From Mycobacterium alsense (lineage in GTDB: Bacteria > Actinomycetota > Actinomycetes > Mycobacteriales > Mycobacteriaceae), in the NCBI RefSeq assembly GCF_002086635.1, contig NZ_MVHD01000012.1:54495-118494 (forward strand): 64,000 nucleotides of DNA. The letters run 5' to 3'. The position numbers and the translations under genes were made by a program. Below, piece by piece: positions 8,464 through 17,087 of this stretch. Numbering within the stretch: position 1 is the stretch's first letter; the number at the start of each line of letters is the position of its first letter. The notes beneath the pieces were generated by a model. That model was given only the letters and a program-made list of their open reading frames with translations, had not been told where the DNA came from and did no database searches.

Positions 8464-8907
8464 TCAGGACGTTGTTGCGATCGATGCGACGTTTGGTGAG
8501 GGGTGGATGCCACGGCGGGCCAGTTCGCGTCGTAGGTCGAGGTTCTCGCCGTGTGCTCGTTCGAGGGCGTCGCGGAGGGCTTGTAGTTGCTGGCGGTGTT
8601 GTTTCTTGAGTTCGGCGATCTGGCGGGTCAGGGTGATGACCAGGGTGCTGTCGGTGTCGACGGGCTGGTCGGCAGATGCTTTGCGGCGGGTGCCGCGCAG
8701 GTGCTCGATGCGTGTGCGCAGTTCGGGGTGGTTGTAGAGGAAGGCGTGGGAGACGCTTGCTTCGCGTTGCACGGCTTGGAACGTGATCGGGTCGCCGCGT
8801 TTGATGAGTCGGCGGATAGCCTGTTCGGCGTCTCGGGTTTTGTTCTGCGACTTGACTTTCGCTGCTTGGGTGAGGGCGGTGATGCGGCGTTGTCGGGAGT
8901 CGGTCAT
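8464..8907 (-). CDS. tnpC: Tn554 TnpC-like protein (DUF6262)
   Basis: A 147-residue basic protein. The N-terminal half resembles a winged or helix-turn-helix segment (ITFQAVQREASVSHAFLYNH), and a coiled coil follows at about residues 75-125 (LTRQIAELKKQHRQQLQALR). TnpC of Tn554 influences orientation and efficiency of insertion rather than catalysing it. ATG 8907 overlaps the tnpB stop by ATGA, so it is translationally coupled. It is the last gene, 42 bp before the element end. Confidence 0.8.
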   Translation of the reverse strand: MTDSRQRRITALTQAAKVKSQNKTRDAEQAIRRLIKRGDPITFQAVQREASVSHAFLYNHPELRTRIEHLRGTRRKASADQPVDTDSTLVITLTRQIAELKKQHRQQLQALRDALERAHGENLDLRRELARRGIHPSPNVASIATTS

Positions 8908-11072
8908 GGGCTTCTCCTGCGGTGGGCGGTCAGGTCGAGCGTCAGCGGGATGGGTCCGGTGCTGGCTCGATGACACCGGGCTGTCGCGCCGTGGGCTGCG
9001 GAGTCGGGCACGTCGTCCAGGGCGGCCAGGAGTTTGGTAAGCGCGGAGTGTTCGGCGCGGCGGCGAATCAGCCAGACGTTGTCGTCGGGCATGGGGTGGC
9101 CGTGTCGTTGCTCGAATTCTGTTGTGGCCCGGTCGATCAGCTTGGTAGTTTCGCGGAGTTGGCGCTGCAGGACGTCTCGGTGGGTGTGGTCGGTGACGAA
9201 TACCGAGCAGGTCAGGCAGGCGTTGCCTTTGTCGCAGGATTGCAGCGGTGGCAGCATGCACCACCCGTTGGGCAGGAACCGGTCTGCGCGGCGGAACAGG
9301 TGCAGACTGTCGTGGTCGTCGCTGCTGAGTTGGATGCGGGTGCCGTCGGATCGCAGCTTGGCGGTGGCCAGGAACGCCTGCTCGGCGTGTTCGTCGCGGG
9401 CGGCGATGTAGTGCATCGTCATGGTGGGGGTGGCGTGCCCGGCGTAGCGCTGCAGCACGTGGATCGGTAGCCCGAGTTCGGCCAGCCGGGTCAGTCGGGT
9501 GTGGCGGAATCGGTGGGTGTGGCTCAACCGCACGACCTGGCCCTTGGCGTCGGTGATCTGAACGAGGTCGCTGAGGGTGCGCAGCACCCAGTTGTAGGTG
9601 CCCGATGGATAGGGTTTGTCGCCGCGGCGGTTGCCCAGACGCCGGGCGAACAGATACCGCCTGTTGCTGTCGAGGTAGTGGGTGTGCAGCCAACGGTGTT
9701 GTTCGGCAATGACTTCGGTGACCTCGTCGTCAACGAGGATGGTGTCGAGTGCGACGTCGATCTTGCTTTGTGCGTAGCGGAACCGGGTCAGTGTGTGGTC
9801 CTCGCCCGCGGCTGTGGTGGTGGGTGCAGCCGAAAGGCAGTCGAAGTCGCAGGTGCGGATTTCGCTGGCTCGTCGTCCGGTGAGGATCTGCAGCAGGATC
9901 ATCCGCATTGCTTGCGGGTCGTCGAGTCCGTTGGCGGTGATGGTGGTTCCGTCGCCGCGGGTGATGGTCATCTGCTCGGTGCGCGGCAATCCGATCAGCG
10001 GCAGCGCGGCGGTGATCTGCGCGAGTGCGTGGTCGTCGATGTAGTTCGCGTCGTTGAAACCGCGTTGATGCGGTATCCGGGTGACCCGGCCGAACCAGCT
10101 GGAGGCGTGAGCGGTGGTGACCCTGTGCCAGGGCTCGATGCCGAGAATGCGGCGAGCCTCGCCGGGGTTGGCGGCAATGAAGTCCAGGAGACCGGCCACC
10201 GCTCGCAGGTCGTCGTTGATTCCTCGGATCGGCACGGTTCGTCCGAGGTGGCGGGTGTCGGATTGGCGGGTGACCCGGTTGGCGGCCACGGCGGTCCACC
10301 GTGCGAATGCCGCCGCCTGTTCGACCGCGCTCGTCGGGTCGCCCAGGATCTCGGTGGGGTCATCGAAGCTGGCGGTCAGCCAGTTGTCGAACCGGCGGAA
10401 GCTGCGCATGCGTTCCTGGCTGACGCTGGTCCAGCGCAGCGCCCCGGATTCGAGCATGGTGCCCAGGTGCCACTTCACCGCGGCCCGCAGCCACGGCAGT
10501 TGGATGTCTCCGGGCGAGCAGCCGTAGTTGGCGACTGGTTCACGATCGGTCAGTGGGATCCGCGGATCGCAGCGCGGGTGCCAGAAGTCCAGCTGCCACC
10601 ACGGGCCGTCGTGGCTGGCGGCGATCAGGGCGTGGCGAGCGAAGCCGAACAGTGCGTGCACCCGGCCCCGGCCTCGGGGTGAGGGCAGTCGCTTGCCCCG
10701 GCTGAGATAGAACCAGCTCTGCAACGTCGCGGCGGCGTCGTAATCCATCGCCCGGATCGATGACGGGGTATCGCGGCCCGCGGTGACGGCCCGTCGAATC
10801 ATGTTGGCCAGCTGGGCCATCGCCAACACCGAGACGCGGGTGCCGTCGCTGGCCTGCCAGTGCGCCATCCACGCCAGTTCCGCGGCGATCGGGTCGGGTA
10901 ATCCGCTCAGATCCAGATGCGGCCAATCGTTCTCGGTGATCGAAGCCCAGTTGGGGATGCCTGGCCCGAGGACGGGGCCGCGCCACTGTGCCGGCAGCTC
11001 GTCCCAGAGCCGCCAGATCGGATCGAGATGCTCGGCACTGTGCAGCCGCAGGTGGCCGTGCTCGTCGATCAT
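8904..11072 (-). CDS. tnpB: Tn554 TnpB-like tyrosine recombinase
   Basis: A 722-residue large recombinase. After an N-terminal region of about 400 residues, the catalytic domain shows GRRASEIRTCDFDC (Arg), SHTHRFRHTRLTRLA (His-x-x-Arg), RYAGHATPTMTMHY (His and nucleophile Tyr). The C-terminus has the TnpB-specific cysteine cluster CDKGNACLTCSVF followed by a coiled coil. With TnpA it carries out strand exchange. ATG 11072 is chosen because it overlaps the tnpA stop (ATGA) and begins MIDEHGHLRLHS; an in-frame ATG at 11270 would overlap tnpA by 200 bp. Confidence 0.88.
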   Translation of the reverse strand: MIDEHGHLRLHSAEHLDPIWRLWDELPAQWRGPVLGPGIPNWASITENDWPHLDLSGLPDPIAAELAWMAHWQASDGTRVSVLAMAQLANMIRRAVTAGRDTPSSIRAMDYDAAATLQSWFYLSRGKRLPSPRGRGRVHALFGFARHALIAASHDGPWWQLDFWHPRCDPRIPLTDREPVANYGCSPGDIQLPWLRAAVKWHLGTMLESGALRWTSVSQERMRSFRRFDNWLTASFDDPTEILGDPTSAVEQAAAFARWTAVAANRVTRQSDTRHLGRTVPIRGINDDLRAVAGLLDFIAANPGEARRILGIEPWHRVTTAHASSWFGRVTRIPHQRGFNDANYIDDHALAQITAALPLIGLPRTEQMTITRGDGTTITANGLDDPQAMRMILLQILTGRRASEIRTCDFDCLSAAPTTTAAGEDHTLTRFRYAQSKIDVALDTILVDDEVTEVIAEQHRWLHTHYLDSNRRYLFARRLGNRRGDKPYPSGTYNWVLRTLSDLVQITDAKGQVVRLSHTHRFRHTRLTRLAELGLPIHVLQRYAGHATPTMTMHYIAARDEHAEQAFLATAKLRSDGTRIQLSSDDHDSLHLFRRADRFLPNGWCMLPPLQSCDKGNACLTCSVFVTDHTHRDVLQRQLRETTKLIDRATTEFEQRHGHPMPDDNVWLIRRRAEHSALTKLLAALDDVPDSAAHGATARCHRASTGPIPLTLDLTAHRRRSP

Positions 11073-12250
11073 TCGACCACCTGCCAACTGCTGGCGTAGG
11101 ACGCCCAGTTGGCTGCTGCTCGCAGGGCTTCGTCGTCGCGGACCCAGCCGTAGAGATCCAGCGTGGTCTGCACATGAGCGTGACCAAGACGCCGGGAGAC
11201 CACCCATTCCGGTGTTCCGGCGAGCAACAAGGCGGTGGCATGGGTGTGGCGGAACCAATGCGGCGTCCACCCGGGTGGCCCGATACAGCGCCGTCGCAGC
11301 GCGGCCACTTTCTCCCGGACCGTCGTCTCCCGCAATGCGGCCAACAACGGTGGTCGGGACACATTCACCAGTAGCGGCGACGTGTCCGTAAGAGCAATGC
11401 CGGATTCAGCTGCTCGGCAGGCGATATCGGTGAGATAGTCGGCGAACAGCCGCTCGAGGTCGGCCCCGACATAGATTCGTCGCGGTCGCATCATCTTCAC
11501 CCGCGCCCCGTTGGGATTATCGGCCCGCGGCACGATCTGCACATACGCGGTGTCCCCGCGGCCGAGCACGAACTCGCCGATCCGCAGGCCCAGGGCCTCC
11601 CCGAGTCGCATGCCGGTTTCGGCCAGCAGGGCGAACACGAACCGATCGCGCAGGTTTCCCTGCCACGAACCGGACTCGGCATCGAAAGCCGCGCAGCCAT
11701 CCAGGATCCCCTGGATCTGCTCGGGCAGCAGCAACGGTGGTCTGTCGCGGCGGCGGTCGCGGCGCACCCGCACCAGCGATGACGCCGCCGGGGCCGACCG
11801 CGCATCCAGATGCGCCAACAAGCCCCGGGCCGGCCGACGCCGCGGTGTTCCTCGAAGCAGCCGTCCCGCCACCACCACACCGGACACCGCGTCATGCCAG
11901 CGGTAGAACGAAATCAACGCGGCCAGGCGGACTTCCAGAGTTGCCGCACTCGGTGCCTGGTCCGACTCAGCCAGCCGGTGCTCAATAGTGCGGCCGTTGC
12001 GTTGCCAAGACAGAAACGCCGTGAGAGCCGGGACACCGACATCACACCAGGAGTCAGTCTGCCCGCGCTGCTCCAGGAAGGTCCACCACTGCGCCAACGA
12101 GGTCGCATACCCGCGCACCGTGTTCGGCGACCACAGGTGCCGGTGGGCTTCTATCCACTCCTCGACGGGACCGACCGTTGCGAAGTCCTCGCCGAGCACA
12201 GTCCAGGTCCGCTGCCCTCCCACAGGAGACACTGCCACCGGATACGCCAT
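11069..12250 (-). CDS. tnpA: Tn554 TnpA-like tyrosine recombinase
   Basis: A 393-residue recombinase. The N-terminal core-binding domain covers about residues 25-110 and the catalytic domain from about 180. Visible residues are Arg in ETGMRLGEALGL, His-x-x-Arg in HWFRHTHAT, GH in RRLGHAHVQTT and Tyr in LDLYGWV. It is first in the tnpABC operon. In Tn554-type elements TnpA and TnpB together excise a circle and reinsert it at a preferred site. No frameshift is seen, so the inner element could still be functional. Confidence 0.88.
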   Translation of the reverse strand: MAYPVAVSPVGGQRTWTVLGEDFATVGPVEEWIEAHRHLWSPNTVRGYATSLAQWWTFLEQRGQTDSWCDVGVPALTAFLSWQRNGRTIEHRLAESDQAPSAATLEVRLAALISFYRWHDAVSGVVVAGRLLRGTPRRRPARGLLAHLDARSAPAASSLVRVRRDRRRDRPPLLLPEQIQGILDGCAAFDAESGSWQGNLRDRFVFALLAETGMRLGEALGLRIGEFVLGRGDTAYVQIVPRADNPNGARVKMMRPRRIYVGADLERLFADYLTDIACRAAESGIALTDTSPLLVNVSRPPLLAALRETTVREKVAALRRRCIGPPGWTPHWFRHTHATALLLAGTPEWVVSRRLGHAHVQTTLDLYGWVRDDEALRAAANWASYASSWQVVE

Positions 12251-12370
12251 CGTTGCCGTTCCTTCACGTTGAAGAACACCCGCCGATAAACCGGCAACAA
12301 CGATGACTCGCCCAGCATCAACCCCCTTGTCGCATACATAGATTCGAGCGTGTTGCTACCCGTTGATAAC

Positions 12371-12703
12371 CGGCGGGCCGAGCAGCACCACGTTGCGGGC
12401 CTTGGCCAGGAACGCCCCGGTACCCAGATGAGCGACCATGTCCCGGTTGAGTGCGGGTTGATGATCGAAGTTGAAGTCCTCCAACGATTTGCGGGTCGGG
12501 AATCCTGCCGATCGGATCCGGGTCGCCGCGCCGGAGGCTTCGCGGGCGGCGACCTCCCGCGAGAGCACGGCCGCCAAATACTCCTCATGGCTCCAGCCGC
12601 CGTCGCGGGCCTGCTCGGCTAGGCGGGCGGCGGACTCGCGGATGCGCGGCGCCTTGAGTGCTTGGGCGTAGTGCAGGACGGATTTGATGGGGTCTTCGGC
12701 CAT
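12371..12703 (-). pseudogene. istB: IstB ATPase, N-terminal part
   Basis: It starts MAEDPIKSVLHYAQALKAP and reads through the IstB N-domain (LDFNFDHQP-like EDFNFDHQP) to VVLLGPP, where the Tn554-type element begins. Two bases separate the istA stop from the istB ATG, the normal IS21 operon spacing. The fragment carries about 110 of roughly 260 residues and lacks all of the ATPase core beyond the first Gly-Pro-Pro of Walker A. Confidence 0.85.
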
Positions 12704-12705
12704 GA

Positions 12706-13960
12706 TCAGGCCACCTCCCCATCGGAACTGGTTATGGCGGTGGTGAAGTCCACGCCGAAGGCGCGGTCGTAGTCGGCCAGATCACGCACCAGGTGATCAC
12801 CCGCCGTCGGCGGTGGGCCGGCGGCTTGGAACTGCTGGCGCAACGCCGCAGCAGCCGCCACGTGGACGGGGTCGGTGAGGGTTTGTCGTGCAGCCCAGCA
12901 GCGGTCGTGGACCGCCAGCAGGTGCCCGGCTCGGCTCACCGTCACCTGGGCCAGGGTGGTGCTCACCTCGACGAGCTGGCCGATCGCGCTCGGGTCCACC
13001 GAGTAGTCATTGCCGGCCACCCGCACGTAGTAGTCGCGGCCCAGCCGCACCGAGGTCACCGTCTGCACGACCGGCGCCACCGGAGGCAGGGTCAGCATCT
13101 GGGCTCGGTCGGCATCGAGGAAGTCGATCGGAAGACCATCGAGGACTCGCACCCGGCGACGGTTGGCCGTGGGAAGCCATTGCTGCAGTTGATGATTGAA
13201 GTCCGCAGGTGACGAGAAGGTGCGCCCGGGCAGGAACGAAGTCTCCAGATATCGGTTGGCTCGCTCCACCATCCCCTTGGATTCGGGGTCATAGGGTTTG
13301 AGTTGCACCAACCGCGACCCGACAGTGCCCATCAAGGCAGTGACCGGATCGGTCAACCGGCCCCGGCGGCCGATCCCGGCCTCATTGTCCCACCACAACT
13401 CATGCGGCACCGCGGTGAAACTGCCCGCAAGCAGCTGCCACATCCCGGCGACCAGATCCATGGTCTGGCGCGAGGGCAGCATCACCGCGGCGATGAACCG
13501 GGAGAACGCGGCCACCATCACCAGCACCGGCAGCATCGCCTCCTGGCCGAACCCGACCGGAATCTTGGGTGCGGGGAACCACAGGTCGCACTGAATCACC
13601 TGCCCCGGGGGATGCTCGAGGCGGTCGACCGGATCAGCAGGCAAGTACTCCGGGCGGATCGCCCGCACCCGCTCCCGTAAACCAGGAGATCGACCCCGTC
13701 CAGCCGACCCGCTCGGCGAGCACCGTGGCCGGCAGTTGCGGATAGGTCGACAACAAGGCCCGGATCCGTGGCTCCACTGCGTCGATCGCCGACGGCACCG
13801 AGGTGCGCTCGTACTTCGGCGGACCATCACTGGCCACCGCGGCCGCCACGGTGTCACGCGCGATGCCGAGTTGTCGTGCGATGGCCCGCTGCGACAAACC
13901 CTCGCTGCGGTGAAGATGCCTGATCAACGCCCAGTCTTCCAAGGAGATCACCCAATCCAA
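12706..13960 (-). pseudogene. istA: IS21-family transposase IstA (single frameshift)
   Basis: The first frame starts MDWVISLEDWALIRHLHRSE with an HTH (GLSQRAIARQLGIARDTV) and runs to GWTGSISWF. The second frame continues RERVRAIRPEYLPADP to the stop. One extra base near 13678-13680 (CTCCCGTAAACC on the plus strand) separates them. DDE residues are all in the second frame: Asp in IQCDLWFP, Asp in LWWDNEAGIG, Glu in ESKGMVERANRY. Restored length is about 418 residues. Either a dead gene or a one-base assembly error. Confidence 0.85.
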
Positions 13961-14022
13961 TCTGATCGGGTGGCCTACTTTTCAACCGTCGCAACTGGCC
14001 GGGTTTTCAACCGTCGTCAACA

Positions 14023-14340
14023 CCTTGGCCATCACCGACATCTGCAACTTGGACAACGACGTGATGCCCAACGTCTCGACGAGCTTGTCCATCCGTCGCG
14101 TCGACACCCCGAGCAGATGGAAGGTGGCCACCACCGTGCTCAGGGCCCGCTGGGCGCGTTCGCCGTTCCGCAAGCCGGTCCGGGAAGTAGCAGCCGTGAT
14201 GCAGCGTGGGGATCGCCAAACCCGATGACCCTGCGCGGGTGTCGAACTGGCGGTGCCGGTAGCCGTTGCGGGAGTTGATGTGCTCGGCGCTGCGTTGGCC
14301 GTAGCCGGCGCCGCACAGGGCATCGGCTTCAACACCCATC
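14023..14340 (-). pseudogene. IS256-family transposase relic, part upstream of the IS21 insertion
   Basis: The minus strand reads HTLMGVEADALCGAGYGQRS, INSRNGYRHRQFDTRAG and LHHGCYFPDRLAERR, then in a shifted frame STVVATFHLLGVSTRRMDKL and LGITSLSKLQMSVMAK, as in IS256/Mutator transposases. It stops exactly at the CCTTG duplication, and the continuation is at 7753-7905. It has at least one frameshift before the IS21 insertion point. Confidence 0.75.
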
Positions 14341-14390
14341 AAGGTGTGGATGGACCGACCAAAGTTACTCGAGCAAAAGGAATCGACGCG

Positions 14391-14490
14391 ATGACCACCG
14401 CCCACGATATCGATCTGTCTGCTGTCTTGGCCGAACGACGCACCACCACCAGCCCCGATGTGCTGCGGCAGCTGCTGGCCTCTCGAAGAA
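14391..14490 (+). pseudogene. IS256-family transposase N-terminus in opposite orientation
   Basis: The plus strand reads MTTAHDIDLSAVLAERR and SPDVLRQLLAS, the start expected for the same transposase type whose body lies on the minus strand at 14023-14340. The two meet head to head near 14340-14390, so an inversion or a second copy is involved. Sequence to 14631 shows nothing else. Confidence 0.4.
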
Positions 14491-14631
14491 TCACGCGATG
14501 GCCTCCAACTATGCGGCCACGACACGCCGCCCTTTAGTAACAGGGACGGCTCCTACCCCACCCTGCTGGACGCAACCCGGGGTGTTGTTGGGCAACGACC
14601 GATACCGGCGCAGCGTGGGGGGTGCGGTTAG

Positions 14632-15024
14632 TCACGCGGGGATGATCGCGACATCGTAGGCCGAGAACTGCGTGTCGGCGGTCAGGATGGTCAGGTCAAG
14701 CTGCTGGGCCTGGGCGATGAGCAGCCGGTCGAACGGATCGCGATGGTGATCGGGGAGCTCGGCGGTGCGCAGTGCGTGCCCAGGGTCGACCGGCAGCGCA
14801 AACGTCGCCGACCGGCGCATCCGATCGGGCACATATAACCCCGGCGAGTCAGGCAGCGCGAGCTTGCCGAGCCGGTATTTGATCGCGATCTCCCAGGCGC
14901 TGGCAGCCGAGAAGAAAAGGGTGGTGCGGACGTCCTCGACGAGGATGCGGGTGTCCTCGCGTAGCCGGTCAGGATCGGACTGGATCCACAGCCACACATG
15001 GGTGTCCAGCAGATAGCGTGTCAC
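14632..15024 (-). CDS. VapC-type PIN ribonuclease toxin
   Basis: A 130-residue PIN-domain protein with the acidic metal site: Asp7 in YLLDTHVWLW, Glu45 in SAWEIAIKYRLGKL, Asp96/Asp99 in RDPFDRLLIAQ and Asp117 in LTADTQF. VapC toxins cleave tRNA or rRNA. Subfamily features (LLDTHVWLW, HHRDPFDRLL) match the VapC22-like group. It overlaps the upstream antitoxin by ATGA (15021-15024), implying coupled translation. It looks intact. Confidence 0.88.
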   Translation of the reverse strand: MTRYLLDTHVWLWIQSDPDRLREDTRILVEDVRTTLFFSAASAWEIAIKYRLGKLALPDSPGLYVPDRMRRSATFALPVDPGHALRTAELPDHHRDPFDRLLIAQAQQLDLTILTADTQFSAYDVAIIPA

Positions 15025-15266
15025 CGGTGAAAGTCGTGCAGGACATCGTCGGGCAACGGGGCGTCGAAATCATCAGGCACGGTATACACGCCGTGGTCGA
15101 TGCCTAAGCGACGGACTTCCCGAGGGCGAAACGGTACCAGCTTGGCCACGGGCTCACCGCCGCGGGCGATCTCGATTTCCTGCCCGCTATCGACTAGCCG
15201 CAATAGCTCTGACATGCGCGTCTTGGCCTCGTGGACACCCACCCTCAGTGCAATAGACTTAGTCAT
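15021..15266 (-). CDS. VapB antitoxin, Phd/YefM type
   Basis: An 81-residue protein with the Phd fold signature VGVHEAKTRMSELLRLVDSG, then EIEIARGGEPVAKLVPF, and an acidic tail DDFDAPLPDDVLHDF that should insert into the toxin groove. It is the first gene of the pair, normally autoregulating by binding its own promoter as a complex with toxin. Confidence 0.85.
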   Translation of the reverse strand: MTKSIALRVGVHEAKTRMSELLRLVDSGQEIEIARGGEPVAKLVPFRPREVRRLGIDHGVYTVPDDFDAPLPDDVLHDFHR

Positions 15267-15460
15267 GAACTTAGTCTACCGCCAGCGCTAATATTTCGAC
15301 AGAACAGTAGACGACACCGGGCGGCACTGACCGCCAACGGCACGAAGACGAAGAATCACACGGATGCCGTAACAAATCCGGGGTCGGCCAACTCGCCGGA
15401 ACCGCCCAGTTGGAGCGTCGGGAGTCGCACTGACCTATCAATGTCGCGGCGGGTCGGCCA

Positions 15461-15683
15461 TCAACTGCACCAGTCTGGTGAGATTCCGCCCTGGTGCTCG
15501 TCGCGAAAGCGGCGATCCGCGGTGACGACCACCCGCGGCTGGTCGTCTGCGACCGCGACGATCTGTGCGTCGGTCGAGGTGTTTCACCTCGGGAAGCTCG
15601 CCGGTGTGCACGGCGTGGTGGCCAGACTGGATGAGTACGCGGGCGAGCCCCTAGGGTAGCTGGGCATCGATGAGGACCTTCAC
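15461..15683 (-). pseudogene. DUF5615 PIN-like toxin, inactivated
   Basis: It starts GTG (overlapping the DUF433 stop) with VKVLIDAQLP and then meets a TAG. The same frame continues LARVLIQSGHHAVHTGELPE. The rest is in another frame: TDAQIVAVADDQPRVVVTAD, RRFRDEH. A nonsense codon and a frameshift break what is otherwise a complete DUF5615-type toxin that normally pairs with a DUF433 antitoxin. Confidence 0.7.
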
Positions 15684-15913
15684 GCGGCGCCGAGCGGAAC
15701 CACGCGATGCCCCCCGGTGGCCATAGCGCCGAACTCCACCGCGGCCAGCAGGTCATCGCGCTGCAACTCGGGATAGTCGGCCAGCACGTCCTCAATCGTC
15801 ATGCCCGAGGAGAGCAGTTCGAGCAGAAAGTGCACCGGATAGCGCAGACCACGCACCGTGGGCTGACCATGGCACACCGCCTGGTCCACAGTGATCCGCC
15901 CCAACCGCGCCAT
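15680..15913 (-). CDS. DUF433 antitoxin
   Basis: A 77-residue protein starting MARLGRITVDQAVCHGQPTV, followed by GLRYPVHFLLELLSSGMTIE and DVLADYPELQRDDLLAAVEF, the complete DUF433 HTH-like domain. DUF433 proteins act as antitoxins to DUF5615 PIN-like toxins. The cognate toxin gene (15461-15683) overlaps its stop by four bases but is broken, so this antitoxin is now unpaired. The reading frame is intact. Confidence 0.8.
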   Translation of the reverse strand: MARLGRITVDQAVCHGQPTVRGLRYPVHFLLELLSSGMTIEDVLADYPELQRDDLLAAVEFGAMATGGHRVVPLGAA

Positions 15914-16075
15914 GCGCCAAGGGTACCCGCGCGACTACCAAATCCCGCCGACAGCACACATCGCGGCCGCACAGGAGGGCCGCCGGGTGAGGCAAGACCC
16001 GGGGTTTGGTCAACTGCGGGCGTGGTCGGCGGATGTTGCTGTGTGGGAGCGCCAACAATGGTCGCGCAGAAATAG

Positions 16076-16642
16076 TCGGCAAATTATTTACAAACAGTTG
16101 TCCTTTTTGGGCTCCTTGATGCTCCGAGCGCCGCCATAAATTATGGGCTCGTGAATGGTCTCACCGGCCTTCAAAGTGCATGGGCGGCCGGCGATGGGCT
16201 GGGCGTGCTGACCAATGCGCTCAACGTCCCGGGCGCGGTGTTCAACGGACTGGTTAACGGGAACCCGGCAACAGGCAAAAGCACAGGTTTTCTTAATGGC
16301 CTGCTCAGCTTCCAGAGTTGCAATCAGTTTGGTACCTGCAACTTCTCCGGCTTGGCAAGCCGTTTCTTCGACAGCATTTTGCAGAGTGCCGCGAAAAGCA
16401 TTGTAGCTCCTGGTGCCACGAACGTTATGCAGGGCGGCAGCCTGCAAGGCGCAATTCAGAACTTCGGGAACCAACTCCTCAATGGTTGGCCGTCGCTTGC
16501 CCCGCTGGAAAACACCCTCGCGTCGAACCTGACGTCACTGCTACAAAACCTTCCATCGATCGTTTCGAACATCCCGTCGATGTTGGGTAACATCGCGACC
16601 CAGGTTGGCGCGTTCCTGATGAGCCTCCTCAGGTTCCTCTAA
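16076..16642 (+). pseudogene. gjpA: GjpA-type porin-like gene, 5'-truncated copy C
   Basis: An open frame after a TAG at 16073 reads ANYLQTVVLFGLLDAPSAAI, then from a GTG at 16151 NGLTGLQSAWAAGDGLGVLT, matching the middle of full-length copies (LQAVYNSWTAGD). It continues through NGWPSLAPLENTLASNLTSL to the end LLRFL. About 220 N-terminal residues, including the export signal, are missing, so no functional product is expected. The 3' half and terminator are intact, and it converges on copy D. Confidence 0.75.
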
Positions 16643-16685
16643 ACCTGGCAGAGGCCTGCCGACTCGGCAGGTGATCGTTATCCAG

Positions 16686-16723
16686 CCATTGGCCCCCTTC
16701 TCGTACAGGAAGGGGGCCAATGG
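16686..16723 (+). terminator. Terminator of gjpA copy C
   Basis: A perfect 15-bp stem (CCATTGGCCCCCTTC and complement) with an eight-base loop, 43 bp after the stop codon. It survives although the 5' half of the gene is lost. Confidence 0.8.
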
Positions 16724-17087
16724 TCTATGCGACGCCGCGACGTGGCCATGGGTCCACTGTTCGCCGCCGTTGTGGACACCTCAGTGTTCTGACCAATATG
16801 CCGCCGGGCCGGGGCACGTGCGATCCGCGCATCGCGTCAGGTGCCCAGCGCCCCACCGGCGCCCGCCAACGCCTGCAAACCCCTGCGCACACACCACGAT
16901 GCACGGCCACATACGGGGCATCCAGGTGATAGGTAACCGCGAGTGCCCGTCAAGGTCGGCGGATGGGCCGATCGCGGGTGATTTTGGGTGCCATCAACCA
17001 ATGCGATGAACCGACGAAGTCGTCCGGAAGGCAGCCAGTCCGCCCGCAACACCACATAAGCAGAGCTGGGTAGTGGGCTTTAAGCCA
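16724..17087. other. Spacer between gjpA copy C and a VapBC pair
   Basis: No convincing gene, repeat or site is recognised. Confidence 0.4.

Larger units (their letters stand above)
8422..12370 (-). mobile_element. Tn554-type transposon (tnpA-tnpB-tnpC) inserted in istB
   Basis: A 3.95-kb unit whose two ends show the imperfect inverted sequence GTTATC..CGGG, at 8422 and ending at 12370. Removing it restores istB across GPP/GTGKT. It contains two tyrosine recombinases and a small DUF6262-type protein in tnpA-tnpB-tnpC order with ATGA overlaps, as in Tn554. No cargo gene is present. Boundaries are uncertain by a few bases because G/C bases at the junction are shared with the target. Confidence 0.82.
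7906..14022 (-). mobile_element. IS21-family insertion sequence carrying a nested Tn554-type element
   Basis: The ends are inverted (TGTTGACGACGG at 7906 and its complement ending at 14022) and extend over about 50 bp. Each holds two tandem copies of a GACGGT-GAAAA-GGCCA-type unit, the multiple terminal repeats typical of IS21. A 5-bp CCTTG duplication flanks it. istA is frameshifted and istB is interrupted, so the element is probably immobile by itself. Without the inner element it would be about 2.2 kb. Confidence 0.88.

Noticed and set aside
9501..10682. A 393-codon plus-strand frame opposite tnpB
   Set aside because: The opposite strand encodes a recombinase with all catalytic motifs; the plus frame has no family resemblance.
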